NCBI GenBank assembly: GCA_030523645.1
Contig: JAUNIB010000001.1
Span: forward strand, 248,001 to 312,000
Reading direction: 5' to 3'
Source of the DNA: Selenomonadaceae bacterium
Lineage (GTDB): Bacteria; Bacillota; Negativicutes; Selenomonadales; Selenomonadaceae
DNA length: 64,000 bases
The translations under genes and the position numbers were made by a program. How positions within the stretch are numbered: the first letter of the stretch is position 1; the number at the start of each line of letters is the position of its first letter. Positions 50,056 through 58,694 of the stretch are shown here, in pieces. Below the pieces are notes generated by a model that did not search any database, was not told the DNA's origin, and saw only the letters and a list, made by a program, of their open reading frames with translations.

Positions 50056-52457
50056 GCTGTCACCTCCTCATGGATGGGGTTTTCCTCTCCGGCCAGTTCC
50101 AGAGGCAGTATGATGGTGAAATAGGTGCCTTCTCCTTTTTCACTGGTGACGGAGATGGTGCCGTTCATACTCTCCACCAGCTTCTTGGCGATGACATTGG
50201 AGAGCCGTGAGGTGTAGGTCAGGTCATCGGTGCGTATGGCCAGAGGATAATGGGGGGTGAATATCTGCCGCAGCTGAGCCTCGGTCATACCGATACCGCT
50301 GTCCGCGATGATGAAGCGAAAGAAGGCAAAATTCTTGTTCGCAGCTAGGTCGTCGATAAGCTCGGTGACATTGAGGCTGGCGGTATGGCCGTCGCAGGAG
50401 TAGATGACAGCCAGCGTCATCAGCTGCCGGATGATGTACTCCAGCTGCCGGGGGGATGTATATACTTCCTTGTGGAGGAGGTAGATGTTGGAGTCAATTG
50501 ATACCTGCCGATGAGCGCCCAGCTGTTCACCGTCCTCGACAATCCGGCGGAGGAGCCTGTCGAGGTCCAGCTTCTCTCTGGTGTACGGTACCTCGCCTAT
50601 CTCGATGCGGCTGATGTCAAGGACATCGTTCATGATGGTGTCAAGCCCTTGGCCGATAGTCCGGATATTGGTAATTGCTCTAAAATTTTCGGCGGGCTTG
50701 GCTGATTTCAGGCCGATGGCATTGGTCTCTATATCGTCCAGGAAATTGCGGACGGTGCGGCAGAGCGCCTCGTAGACGGTGGCTCTTTCCAGAGAACCGC
50801 GGTTTACCTGCTCCAGCAGCTCGGACATGAGCTGCGTTTCCTGTTGACTCTTTTGGAGCTTTCGGTATATCCAGGTGATAACTATTAAGAGCAGCAGGAC
50901 GATTAAAGCGGCGGTGATGACAGCGGATGTCCACATGAAGGAAGAATCGCCGGATGTATCATTTTTGCTCATTGCCTTGATACGGGCGTCATTGACGATG
51001 CCCGCGGGCAGGGAAGAGATTCCGCGGTTCAGCAGAGCCTGAAGGGTGCTGTTGCCGGCGGCTACCGCCATTGATACGCCGTAGACCTCCGGCAGGGGGA
51101 ATTCCCGATAGGCAGCGTTTATCGCCCGGCGCTGGGCATTCTGATTGTTGAATACATCGGAGTCGATGACGACGCTGTCTGCTTTGCCGCTGCGGACGGC
51201 GATAAGGCATTCCTGCATATTGGCGTAGTAGTCTATCTGTGCCTGAGGGTAGTGGCACCTGATGAAGTAGGCGTGGGATTCGTTCTGTATCGGAACGGCT
51301 ACGCGCTTTAGCAGTTCTCTGTAGCTGGTCGTGCCTTCCCGCTGGTAGGCCAGAGCCATTTTCGCCTGAGTGACCGGCTTCGTGATGATGATGTTCTGCT
51401 CTTCGGCTGCCCAGGGGTCGCCGCCTACCGGCAGAGCGATATTTATCTTTCCTTCCTTCAGGGCGTAAATCATCTGACCGGTGGTCTCGAAGGGGACATA
51501 GCGGAAGTTGAGACCGGTGACGGAGGAAATGTGGCGAAGGGCTTCCGGCAGGATTCCCGACACGGAGGTAGAGGAATTGAGTTCGGTATCGCAGTAGGGG
51601 ATGACGCCCTGCACATAGCCGACGGTAAGTATCGGATTTTTCTCGATGAAGTATTTTTCGTCGTCGGCTCTGACGGCAGATACGATGGTGCCGCTGTTTA
51701 CATATTTCAGGTAGTTTTCTTCGTTGTACAGGGGATTTTTGCCGTTTATTTGCCGAATGGCGTAGTTCAGCTCGTCCAGTATGTCGGGGTTTTTCCGGGT
51801 GACCGCGAAGTAGGTGTCTGTTCGGCCGACCCGGGAGCCCATGACGAAGCGGTTGTCCTGAGTGGACAGGCGGGTGATTGGGGTGGAGATGATGGCGTCG
51901 ACGAGTCCGTTGCTGAGGGCCAGCTCACGGGCGGACTGAGATTCGATTGGTACAGTCATGCACTGAAGGTTGTTTTTGACACAGTACTTGTTGAACAGCT
52001 CGGTCTGATAGCGGCCGGGGGCAATGCCAACTGTCTTGTAGCTGAGAGAGCTTGGCTGGCCGATAGTGATGCCGGAGCGTCCGGCGACAAAGTAGATGTA
52101 GTAGTCTTCGATACCGCAGGGAAGAATGCTGAAGAGCAGCTGGCTCTCTCGCTCCGGGGTCTTGACCACGCCGCCCATCAGGTCTATCTCACCGCGGCGG
52201 AGCTTATCCATAAGGGCGTCGAAACGGTCGTAGACATACTCGTACTGCCAATTGGTGTAGTAGGATATCTCTTGGAGGTATTCGTAGCCGTAGCCTGATT
52301 TCGCCTCACCGGCAGCGCCCTCCTGAAAGCCGGCCTCCAGCAGGTAGCCTACCCGCACGATGCGGCTGGCTGCCAGGGCGGTGCTGTTGTCAGAGCCGAT
52401 ACCGCCCAGTATAAGGGAGAGGAATAGAAGAAATGCCGCTGTAATTTTTCCCAGCAT
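50052..52457 (-). CDS. BvgS-like periplasmic sensor with histidine pseudokinase domain
   Basis: 801 residues from the ATG at 52457; a TTG at 52496 is an alternative but the ATG gives a proper signal peptide (MLGKITAAFLLFLSLILGG). Two tandem SBP_bac_3-like domains (about 30-245 and 265-480), a transmembrane helix (about 510-530), a coiled segment and a HisKA/HATPase-like region. Aligned with its neighbour, the H-box SHEIRTPMNAI reads CRTVRNFLDDI, placing Arg567 at the phosphoacceptor; the N-box is QLMTLAVIY and G2 is SRLSNVIAKK, so Mg-ATP binding looks lost. G1 (ADSGIGM) remains. Coupled by ATGA to the hybrid kinase. Predicted to sense a ligand and act on that kinase rather than phosphorylate. 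Confidence 0.9.
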   Translation of the reverse strand: MLGKITAAFLLFLSLILGGIGSDNSTALAASRIVRVGYLLEAGFQEGAAGEAKSGYGYEYLQEISYYTNWQYEYVYDRFDALMDKLRRGEIDLMGGVVKTPERESQLLFSILPCGIEDYYIYFVAGRSGITIGQPSSLSYKTVGIAPGRYQTELFNKYCVKNNLQCMTVPIESQSARELALSNGLVDAIISTPITRLSTQDNRFVMGSRVGRTDTYFAVTRKNPDILDELNYAIRQINGKNPLYNEENYLKYVNSGTIVSAVRADDEKYFIEKNPILTVGYVQGVIPYCDTELNSSTSVSGILPEALRHISSVTGLNFRYVPFETTGQMIYALKEGKINIALPVGGDPWAAEEQNIIITKPVTQAKMALAYQREGTTSYRELLKRVAVPIQNESHAYFIRCHYPQAQIDYYANMQECLIAVRSGKADSVVIDSDVFNNQNAQRRAINAAYREFPLPEVYGVSMAVAAGNSTLQALLNRGISSLPAGIVNDARIKAMSKNDTSGDSSFMWTSAVITAALIVLLLLIVITWIYRKLQKSQQETQLMSELLEQVNRGSLERATVYEALCRTVRNFLDDIETNAIGLKSAKPAENFRAITNIRTIGQGLDTIMNDVLDISRIEIGEVPYTREKLDLDRLLRRIVEDGEQLGAHRQVSIDSNIYLLHKEVYTSPRQLEYIIRQLMTLAVIYSCDGHTASLNVTELIDDLAANKNFAFFRFIIADSGIGMTEAQLRQIFTPHYPLAIRTDDLTYTSRLSNVIAKKLVESMNGTISVTSEKGEGTYFTIILPLELAGEENPIHEEVTA

Positions 52458-52522
52458 ACAATCACCGACCTTGTTGCTCTTGAGAGCATATATCAATAAA
52501 GTATATGTACAAGTTGTAGTAT

Positions 52523-52528
52523 ATTATA
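52523..52528 (-). promoter_or_regulatory. Candidate -10 box for the signalling operon
   Basis: TATAAT on the - strand, 66 bp upstream of the ATG at 52457. No convincing -35 hexamer at 16-18 bp, so an activator or another sigma contact may be needed; low certainty. Confidence 0.35.
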
Positions 52529-52643
52529 GAAATGCTATCGTAATTGTACTTTAATTGGGAGGATAATGCAATAAATTTAGTCGGTGGCGAATGAAAAATG
52601 AAGGGGTTTCTTTACAGACGGCAATGCCGCTGATTTGTGCATA

Positions 52644-52691
52644 AAAAAGGCTGTGCAAAAATGATTGCTCATTCTTGCACAGCCATTTTTT
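52644..52691. terminator. Bidirectional terminator, GCTGTGAAAAATGA family
   Basis: GGCTGTGCAAAAATGA / TCATTCTTGCACAGCC with loop TTGC, flanked by AAAAAA and TTTTTT. Ends the - strand 5'-nucleotidase gene, whose stop overlaps the hairpin foot. The T-to-C change in GTGC is matched by a G in the other arm. Confidence 0.88.
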
Positions 52692-54183
52692 AAGTCTTTT
52701 GCGGCGGGCGATTCATGATGGTAATTCGTCCGTCCACACTTGCCGTCAGGTTGTGGTGGTTGGCGAAGTATTCCTGAATCAGGTCGTTGTCGCTGGTGGC
52801 GTAGATTTCATTGCTGTAGTAGTTTGGTATTTTTTCCGGGTCGATGTTCAGGCACATTTTGATGTTGTCAAAGTGGAAGCCCTGCATGGCCACATGATAG
52901 AGCCTGTTTGGCTCCACCGGCTTTCCCTTGATGGTGAAGGTCAGCAGCTCCTTCGTCTTGAAGTCATAGACGATGCGGACATAGTGGGGAACCTGATAAA
53001 ACTCCGTATGTCCCAGCAGGATTTCATCCCGGCACATATACTTTATTCCGTCGATAAGGTCCCTTCCGTAGATGTGGGCGACGACCATCCGGTCGGAGAA
53101 GGGGAATGTCTCGGTGAGTACCCGGAGGGAGAGGACAGGGCCGACCTTGGTCTTGCGGATGCTGCCGGAGCCTATGAGGGCAAGGTCACAGCCCCCCTTG
53201 GTGTCAATCATGGCGCTGAGGGCATCGGCGAAGAGGTTGCCCAGCTCCGTCTCCATCTGCCGGAGGGGATGGGTGAGAGGCCGGTCGAGATTGGTGATTA
53301 CCTGATCGTATTTCGCACTTACCTGCTCCTGATAGTGCTTCAGGAGATGGTCTACCACCGGGTCTTTCTCGCAGAGTTTATCATTTATCTCCAGCAGCTG
53401 CCACTTATAGTCCAGTATGCTGTTTCTGTCCAGATTGACGGTGAGGTCAAGCCTGCCGATGGCCCGGCACTCGCAGCCGGCCTGCACGATAAGGACGCCG
53501 TTCACGAAGGCCGGAGCCTGAGGGAAGGTGTGGGAGTGACCGCCGATGATAATATCAATCCCCCAGGTGGGGTCAAGGCGGGAGGCCAGCTCCTGATCCT
53601 CAAGGAAGCCGATATGGGTGATGAGGACAGTGCAGTCAATATCGGAGCCGCGATAGCTATTGACGATGCGGCCGATTTCCGTGATGGCATCCTCTACTCT
53701 GATGAATTTTGCCAGCAGAGGGTCTTTCTTGGCATTGGCCATTATTTCATCGGTAATGATGCCGATGAACAGCACCTTGATACCGTTGACATTGCTTATT
53801 TTGTGGGAGTGGAAAAGACGAAGCCCGTTGACGGTGATATACAGGTTGGCGGTAATGATGGGGAAGGTGGCACACTTCTCCAGGAAGAGCAGGTGGGCAA
53901 GACCGTAATCCATCTCGTGATTGCCGAGAGAGGCGATATCCGGGTCAAGATGGTTGATGATTTCCATGGTGGAAATGCCCTGATACTCCTCGTCGATGAT
54001 GGAGCCTCGCAACATATCGCCGGCGATTACATACAGTACATTGTTTTCTGACTCGCGCTGCTCTTTCACATAGCCGGACATTCTGGCTATGCCGCCTACG
54101 GAGTGACCGTCCTTCATTTCCGACAGGAAGTCTCCGTGAATGTCATTTGAGTGCAATATAGTAAGCTTTTTTAGTTTCATCAT
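52690..54183 (-). CDS. Bifunctional metallophosphatase/5'-nucleotidase family protein
   Basis: 497 residues. N-terminal calcineurin-like metallophosphatase domain with LHSNDIHGDF, VIAGDMLRGS, SLGNHEMDYG and GGHSHTFPQ, supplying the two-metal ligands; C-terminal 5'-nucleotidase domain (about 300-480). No signal peptide is seen: the protein starts MMKLKKLTILHSNDIHG, so unlike UshA/YfkN it appears cytoplasmic. Substrate could be nucleoside monophosphates or other phosphoesters. AGAGGAAT lies before the first ATG. Alone between two repeat-bearing gaps. Confidence 0.9.
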   Translation of the reverse strand: MMKLKKLTILHSNDIHGDFLSEMKDGHSVGGIARMSGYVKEQRESENNVLYVIAGDMLRGSIIDEEYQGISTMEIINHLDPDIASLGNHEMDYGLAHLLFLEKCATFPIITANLYITVNGLRLFHSHKISNVNGIKVLFIGIITDEIMANAKKDPLLAKFIRVEDAITEIGRIVNSYRGSDIDCTVLITHIGFLEDQELASRLDPTWGIDIIIGGHSHTFPQAPAFVNGVLIVQAGCECRAIGRLDLTVNLDRNSILDYKWQLLEINDKLCEKDPVVDHLLKHYQEQVSAKYDQVITNLDRPLTHPLRQMETELGNLFADALSAMIDTKGGCDLALIGSGSIRKTKVGPVLSLRVLTETFPFSDRMVVAHIYGRDLIDGIKYMCRDEILLGHTEFYQVPHYVRIVYDFKTKELLTFTIKGKPVEPNRLYHVAMQGFHFDNIKMCLNIDPEKIPNYYSNEIYATSDNDLIQEYFANHHNLTASVDGRITIMNRPPQKT

Positions 54184-54301
54184 GGGATTCCTCTGCTGAA
54201 TACTATTGCGTCAGGCCTCGTATGAGGTTAGTTTATTCTATTATAATGCCTTTGTTTGAGAAATTGCAAGGTAATATATTTGACACACGCTGCGTTGATG
54301 C

Positions 54302-54383
54302 CTGTAGGGGGCGCCTGCAGGCGCCCCGAAATAAAGGGTGTCCTTTGTCCGACAGCGGGGCGGCTGCGGCCGCCCCCTACAAC
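54302..54383. repeat. REPIN with divergent stems
   Basis: In the 485-bp gap between the 5'-nucleotidase and the transporter. Forward REP: GTAG then GGGGCGCC-TGCA-GGCGCCCC. Inverted REP: GGGGCGGC-TGCG-GCCGCCCC then CTAC. Spacer about 27 bp. The stems differ from those of the array but are fully paired; GTAG and the YGCA loop are kept. Confidence 0.85.
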
Positions 54384-54404
54384 AGCAAGTCCGTACAAAG
54401 ATTT

Positions 54405-54514
54405 CACCCCTCAGTCAGCTTCGCTGACAGCTCCCCTAAATGGGAGCCTTTTGGGGACACGGCGACGCCTAAAAGCCTCCCTTCTAGGGGAGGTGCCCGA
54501 AGGGCGGAGGGGTG
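54405..54514. repeat. Inverted pair of double-hairpin elements
   Basis: CACCCCTC...GAGGGGTG termini. Left half (reverse): hairpins TCAGC-TTC-GCTGA and GGCTCCCATTT-type; right half (forward): CCTCCC-TTCT-AGGGGAGG then GCCC-GAA-GGGC. Same pattern as the elements in the suf gap and at the window end. Open frames through it are repeat artefacts. The remaining 150 bp up to the transporter hold a weak promoter-like pair (TTGTAA 54595, GATACT 54618) and nothing else seen. Confidence 0.7.
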
Positions 54515-54668
54515 AGTGTCCGCCCTGGCATTCAGGGAGGACGCATAAGTAATAAGAACGCTGGACAAATACCGATGCACAGGGTACAATTCACTTGTAA
54601 AGACCGGAATCAATCTGGATACTTCCATAATAAAGATGATACATTTAAAGAGAGAAAAGAGGATAGCT

Positions 54669-55481
54669 ATGAGCAATACAGGCAATCAGTCGCCGCGGAT
54701 GTTTTCACCGGCCCAGATAGCCGAGAACTATCTGAATATCGGCGTGAACAAGGTGAGGCAAAATCCCCTGTCAGCCTTCCTGCTGGCCGTGATGGCCGGC
54801 ATGATGATTGCGCTGGCGGGAGCGGCGGCAACCGTCGGCTCGGCGGCCATAGAGAATCCATCGGCAGCGAAGCTGATAAGTGCCGCAATATTCCCGGCAG
54901 GACTGGTGATGGTGCTTATCGGCGGCAGCGAGCTTTTCACCGGCAACTGTATGCTGGTGATACCGCTGGGCAAGAACAGGATAACCTTCGGTGAAATGAT
55001 GAAGAGCTGGGCCATCGTGTACGGCGGAAATCTGGTGGGGGGACTGCTGGTGTCGGCTCTCTTTGTCTACAGTCACACTCCGTCACTCTTCGGCGGCAAG
55101 CTGGCGGCGGTGATAACGGCTACCGCCGCCGCGAAATGCACCCTGTCCTTCGGCGATGCCCTGATGCGGGGCATTCTCTGCAACCTGCTCGTCTGTCTCG
55201 GCGTATGGCTGAGTTTTGCGGCCACGGATATTGCCGGTAAGGTCATCGGCTGCTATCTGCCGGTGTTTGCATTCGTAGTAGCCGGGTATGAGCATTGCAT
55301 TGCCAATATGTACTATATACCGGCAGGAATATTTACTGCCGGTGAGTACGGACTGACGGCTCCCGGTCTCAGCTTCGGAGCTATGGCGGTGAACAATCTT
55401 ATACCTGTCACCATCGGCAACATTATCGGCGGTTCTCTGCTGGTAGGCGGCATATACGGGCTTGCGTACCTGCGGAAATAA
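54669..55481 (+). CDS. Formate/nitrite transporter family protein
   Basis: 270 residues with six membrane segments. FNT-channel signatures: IGGSELFTGNCML after helix 2 and GYEHCIANMYYIPAGIF, where the His corresponds to the central pore histidine of FocA/NirC. It would move formate, nitrite or a similar small anion. The frame is open from 54636; the ATG at 54669 after GAGGATAGCT is the better start. No pyruvate-formate lyase or nitrite reductase gene is nearby, so formate versus nitrite cannot be decided. Confidence 0.92.
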   Translation: MSNTGNQSPRMFSPAQIAENYLNIGVNKVRQNPLSAFLLAVMAGMMIALAGAAATVGSAAIENPSAAKLISAAIFPAGLVMVLIGGSELFTGNCMLVIPLGKNRITFGEMMKSWAIVYGGNLVGGLLVSALFVYSHTPSLFGGKLAAVITATAAAKCTLSFGDALMRGILCNLLVCLGVWLSFAATDIAGKVIGCYLPVFAFVVAGYEHCIANMYYIPAGIFTAGEYGLTAPGLSFGAMAVNNLIPVTIGNIIGGSLLVGGIYGLAYLRK

Positions 55482-55533
55482 ATTTGAAGCATAAAAACAA
55501 ATAGGTACAATGTCTTAATTTATAGTAAAAGAT

Positions 55534-55563
55534 TTGATTTATAAATGAGTTCCGTAGTATAAT
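55534..55563 (+). promoter_or_regulatory. Predicted promoter for the MarR gene
   Basis: -35 TTGATT at 55534-55539, 18-bp spacer, -10 TATAAT at 55558-55563 (TAGTATAAT), about 65 bp before the preferred start. Confidence 0.6.
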
Positions 55564-55627
55564 CGTAAAAAATAAGGATATTAAACATATCCAATGGGTG
55601 AAAGGTATGAACTTGGGGGAAAAGCTG

Positions 55628-56095
55628 ATGAAAAAGAAAGAGCAAAAAACTCCGGAAAGGGTAGATGCAATCGTTAGTATCATCGAGCGTGTCGCTGAGG
55701 AGCTGAGGCAGAGCCTGCGTCAGTATAAGGCGGAACAGGCAACCGGAGAGGCGAAGGCGTTGCTGCATCTTACTCTGACGCAGCTTCACTACATACATGC
55801 TATCTACGCCAGAGACGGCGTGACAGCCAGTGAGCTTTCGAACATATTCCATGTTCAGAAGCCGACTGTTACCAACATCATCAACCGTCTGCAGAATCAG
55901 GGACTGGTGGAGAAGGAGCAGTCTGCCAGAGACCGCCGCATATTCCATCTGGCTCTTACCGATGCCGGCAAGAACCTCGTCTATGTGGAGCGCCGCGGCT
56001 ATCAGGCCTTCGCAGAGCGGGCAGAGAAGCTGCTGACTGTTGAGGAGCATGACCAGCTGTACAGGCTGCTGGAAAAGCTTCTGATGAAGAAGTAA
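55628..56095 (+). CDS. MarR-family transcriptional regulator
   Basis: 155 residues from the chosen ATG. Winged helix-turn-helix with LTLTQLHYIHAIYARDGVTA, ELSNIFHVQKPTVTNIINRL (recognition helix) and the wing SARDRRIFHLALTDAG. Other in-frame starts are the ATG at 55607 and GTG at 55598; TGGGGGA 8 nt upstream favours 55628. Its target is unknown; neither neighbour is an obvious drug pump, and it has its own promoter and terminator. Confidence 0.9.
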   Translation: MKKKEQKTPERVDAIVSIIERVAEELRQSLRQYKAEQATGEAKALLHLTLTQLHYIHAIYARDGVTASELSNIFHVQKPTVTNIINRLQNQGLVEKEQSARDRRIFHLALTDAGKNLVYVERRGYQAFAERAEKLLTVEEHDQLYRLLEKLLMKK

Positions 56096-56111
56096 AATCA
56101 GATTTTGTGGG

Positions 56112-56152
56112 GATTGTGAAAAATGAGTACTCATTTTTCACAGTCATTTTTT
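56112..56152 (+). terminator. Rho-independent terminator, GCTGTGAAAAATGA family
   Basis: GATTGTGAAAAATGAGTA / CTCATTTTTCACAGTC with one mismatch region, then ATTTTTTG. Sixteen bp after the MarR gene. Confidence 0.9.
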
Positions 56153-56232
56153 GTTGCAAATAAATGCAGTCTGAATTATAATTAAAAATCATTATGGTAA
56201 TATATTTATGTAGAATCTGACGGAGAATTGAT

Positions 56233-58563
56233 ATGTTCGGTGTGAGAAGAAAGGATAACATAGTCACATCAACCCGGCGCAGGAAAAATGCGATGGGTTG
56301 GTTTGGTATTGCCGTTATCGTTGTTCTCACCATGCTCTGCACCGGTATAGCCGGTATGTGGATGCTGGAGCAGGCTGAGAGAAATCTCTACAGCCAGTCG
56401 TCGGCCAATGCGGAGAAGTTTAATACATGGTATCGTCAGATTATCGGTGAACTGCGTATCTACAAGAACTATATAGAGAAGTCATCCCGTGACGGCACGC
56501 CGACGGAAAACCATATCCAGCAGTCCGCCTACGAAAATTTTGTCTATCCGGACGGTGTGTATCTGGGAACTATTTCCGGCAAGTATGTGGATGCCATCGG
56601 CTGGAAGCCGCCGGCGGGATATCGGGTGACTGAGCGTCCTTGGTTTGCTGATGCACTGAAGACTGTTGACTTTGCCATCACAGAGCCTTATATAGATGCC
56701 TTTACCGGTGCGCCTTGCGTGACCATATCCACCCGTCTCAGCGATATGCAGGAGACTACGGTCATGGCGGCGGATGTGTTCCTTGACTATGCCCGGGAGC
56801 TGGTAAATCACATTTCCGGACGGAAAATGGTTGACGGTGCGGTATTTATCACCGGGGCAAATAGGCTGATTGTCGCCGATTCAGAGGTGAAGGGCGAGCG
56901 GAAGGATTTCACTCCCCAGACAGAGCTGCACAGGAAACTGGCCGAGCTGATAGAGGAACGGGACATCGAGCAGACGACGGTGACAGCCGATGGGGAAACC
57001 TTCTACATAAACATCCACCACATCATAGGAATAAACTGGTATCTTATTACTTATGTCAGAGCCAGTACGGTATGGATGGAAGTGGGCAAGAGTTTTGCGG
57101 TCATCTTTGGCCTGCAGCTTATGATTCTCCTGCTGATAACAGTCACCTTCCGGCAGAAGGAAGATGAGCTGGATGAATCGAAGGATGAAGCCGAGCTTCG
57201 CGCCAGGGTTAATGATGCTCTGAATAAAGACTTTTTCATCCATGCGATTATTGATTTGAAAAATGACGGCTATCGGGTATTCTATCAGGCGGACTTTGTT
57301 CGTGACCAGGTTACTTCCTTGTCGGCTAAGGCGGGGGAGACATTGATAAAGTCGGTTGAGGCCTTTGTCGAAGAACCCTTTAAGCCTATGATGCTGGGGT
57401 TCGTGGACTTGAATACTCTGCCGGAGCGGATAAAGGACAAGCCCCGTCTCACGGCGGAATATTGCAGCCGTATCACCGGCAGCTGGTGCCGCTGCAGCTT
57501 CCTGCCCATATTCTTCGACGATGAGGGCAATGTCACCCATGTGCTTTATTCTGTCCAGTCTACGGAGGGCGAAATTCTCTACCTGCGGGACAAGCTGCGG
57601 ATAGAGGAAACAATCGTAGAGTGTATCCGTACCCTCACGGCATCTACGGGCTTCAATGATTCTATTCAGCGAATGCTGAGGATACTGGGCGAATACTACA
57701 AGGCTGACCGGGCCTATATGTATTCCGTGGACAGAGAAGCAAATGTGGCCAACATGGAGCAGGAGTGGTGCGCCGAGGGCGTGGCCCCGACCTTCGCAGA
57801 CCGCAATCAGGTATCTCTCAGCAAGGTGGATGCCTGGGTCAGTGAGATGGACGGTGAGGGCAAGCGGGTTATTGAAAACATTGACGAGCTTGAGGCTTCC
57901 CGTGAAGATTATGTCACCGTGCTCAGAAAGAAGGGCGTCAGCAATCTCTGCCATGTCCGTGTCGGCTCCGACTCTCGGGAATATCGTGGCCTGCTGGGCA
58001 TCGAAAACCGCAAAGACAATCTGTCTGCGGATGTACTGCTGACCTCTGTGGCCTCCTTCATGTCTGAGGAGCTGATAAAGAAGGAATATACTGAGACCCT
58101 GTACGAACTCAGCTACAAGGACATGCTGACGGATGTAATGAATCGCCATGCTTTCATGCGTGATGTCAAAGCCATGAATGAAGACAAGAGTAAAAATGTC
58201 GGTGTCATCTTCGTGGATGTGAACGGACTGAAGCAGACAAATGACCAGCTGGGTCATGAGATGGGCGATGAGATAATCAAGCGGACAGCCGCAATCCTGA
58301 AGGACCGGTTCGGCAGGCGTTCTGTCTACCGACTGGGCGGCGACGAATTCGTGACTATCTGTCAGACTGCCGATGAAGAGGGCTTTAACGCTGTAGTAGG
58401 GGAAGTTTCTGCTGAGGGCTATGGCCTCTTCTCAGTGGGCGAGGCCTGGATAGATGTCTGCACAGACATCGAGCATCAGGTGAAGATTGCCGACAAGCGG
58501 ATGTATAAGCGGAAGCGTGAATACTACGAAACACAAGGCAATGACAGACGCCGCATGACTTGA
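56233..58563 (+). CDS. Diguanylate cyclase with extracytoplasmic Cache, PAS-like and GAF-like domains
   Basis: 776 residues. Transmembrane helix (about 22-42), dCache-like sensor (about 45-275, with the small-ligand motif YRVTERPWFADAL), second transmembrane helix (about 280-302), PAS-like region (about 325-460), GAF-like region (about 470-620) and GGDEF domain with GGDEF at 702-706 and FVDVNGLKQTNDQLGHEMGD. Active-site motif intact; no RxxD inhibitory site upstream. Makes cyclic-di-GMP in response to an extracellular and perhaps a cytoplasmic cue. GGAG lies 8 nt before the ATG. No EAL or HD-GYP phosphodiesterase is in the window. Confidence 0.91.
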   Translation: MFGVRRKDNIVTSTRRRKNAMGWFGIAVIVVLTMLCTGIAGMWMLEQAERNLYSQSSANAEKFNTWYRQIIGELRIYKNYIEKSSRDGTPTENHIQQSAYENFVYPDGVYLGTISGKYVDAIGWKPPAGYRVTERPWFADALKTVDFAITEPYIDAFTGAPCVTISTRLSDMQETTVMAADVFLDYARELVNHISGRKMVDGAVFITGANRLIVADSEVKGERKDFTPQTELHRKLAELIEERDIEQTTVTADGETFYINIHHIIGINWYLITYVRASTVWMEVGKSFAVIFGLQLMILLLITVTFRQKEDELDESKDEAELRARVNDALNKDFFIHAIIDLKNDGYRVFYQADFVRDQVTSLSAKAGETLIKSVEAFVEEPFKPMMLGFVDLNTLPERIKDKPRLTAEYCSRITGSWCRCSFLPIFFDDEGNVTHVLYSVQSTEGEILYLRDKLRIEETIVECIRTLTASTGFNDSIQRMLRILGEYYKADRAYMYSVDREANVANMEQEWCAEGVAPTFADRNQVSLSKVDAWVSEMDGEGKRVIENIDELEASREDYVTVLRKKGVSNLCHVRVGSDSREYRGLLGIENRKDNLSADVLLTSVASFMSEELIKKEYTETLYELSYKDMLTDVMNRHAFMRDVKAMNEDKSKNVGVIFVDVNGLKQTNDQLGHEMGDEIIKRTAAILKDRFGRRSVYRLGGDEFVTICQTADEEGFNAVVGEVSAEGYGLFSVGEAWIDVCTDIEHQVKIADKRMYKRKREYYETQGNDRRRMT

Positions 58564-58589
58564 CAAGAGGGCGAAAACGCAATAAAATG

Positions 58590-58637
58590 GCGAGTGTGAA
58601 TTCCTACTGTTTTACTAGGAATTAACACTCGCTTTTG
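58590..58637 (+). terminator. Rho-independent terminator after the diguanylate cyclase gene
   Basis: GCGAGTGTGAATTCCTA pairs with TAGGAATTAACACTCGC (one mismatch), then TTTTGATTTT. Separates the cyclase gene from the suf operon. Confidence 0.85.
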
Positions 58638-58694
58638 ATTTTACATGATTTTCACGATTAAAATAGATTTGTGCAGCAGCAGGGAGAGAAGAAA

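Noticed and set aside
54222-54552. Two overlapping open frames of about 97 codons
   Set aside because: They lie fully within the REPIN and the double-hairpin pair, lack an RBS and are low-complexity Arg/Pro-rich translations of repeats. The frame at 61695-61883 is rejected for the same reason.
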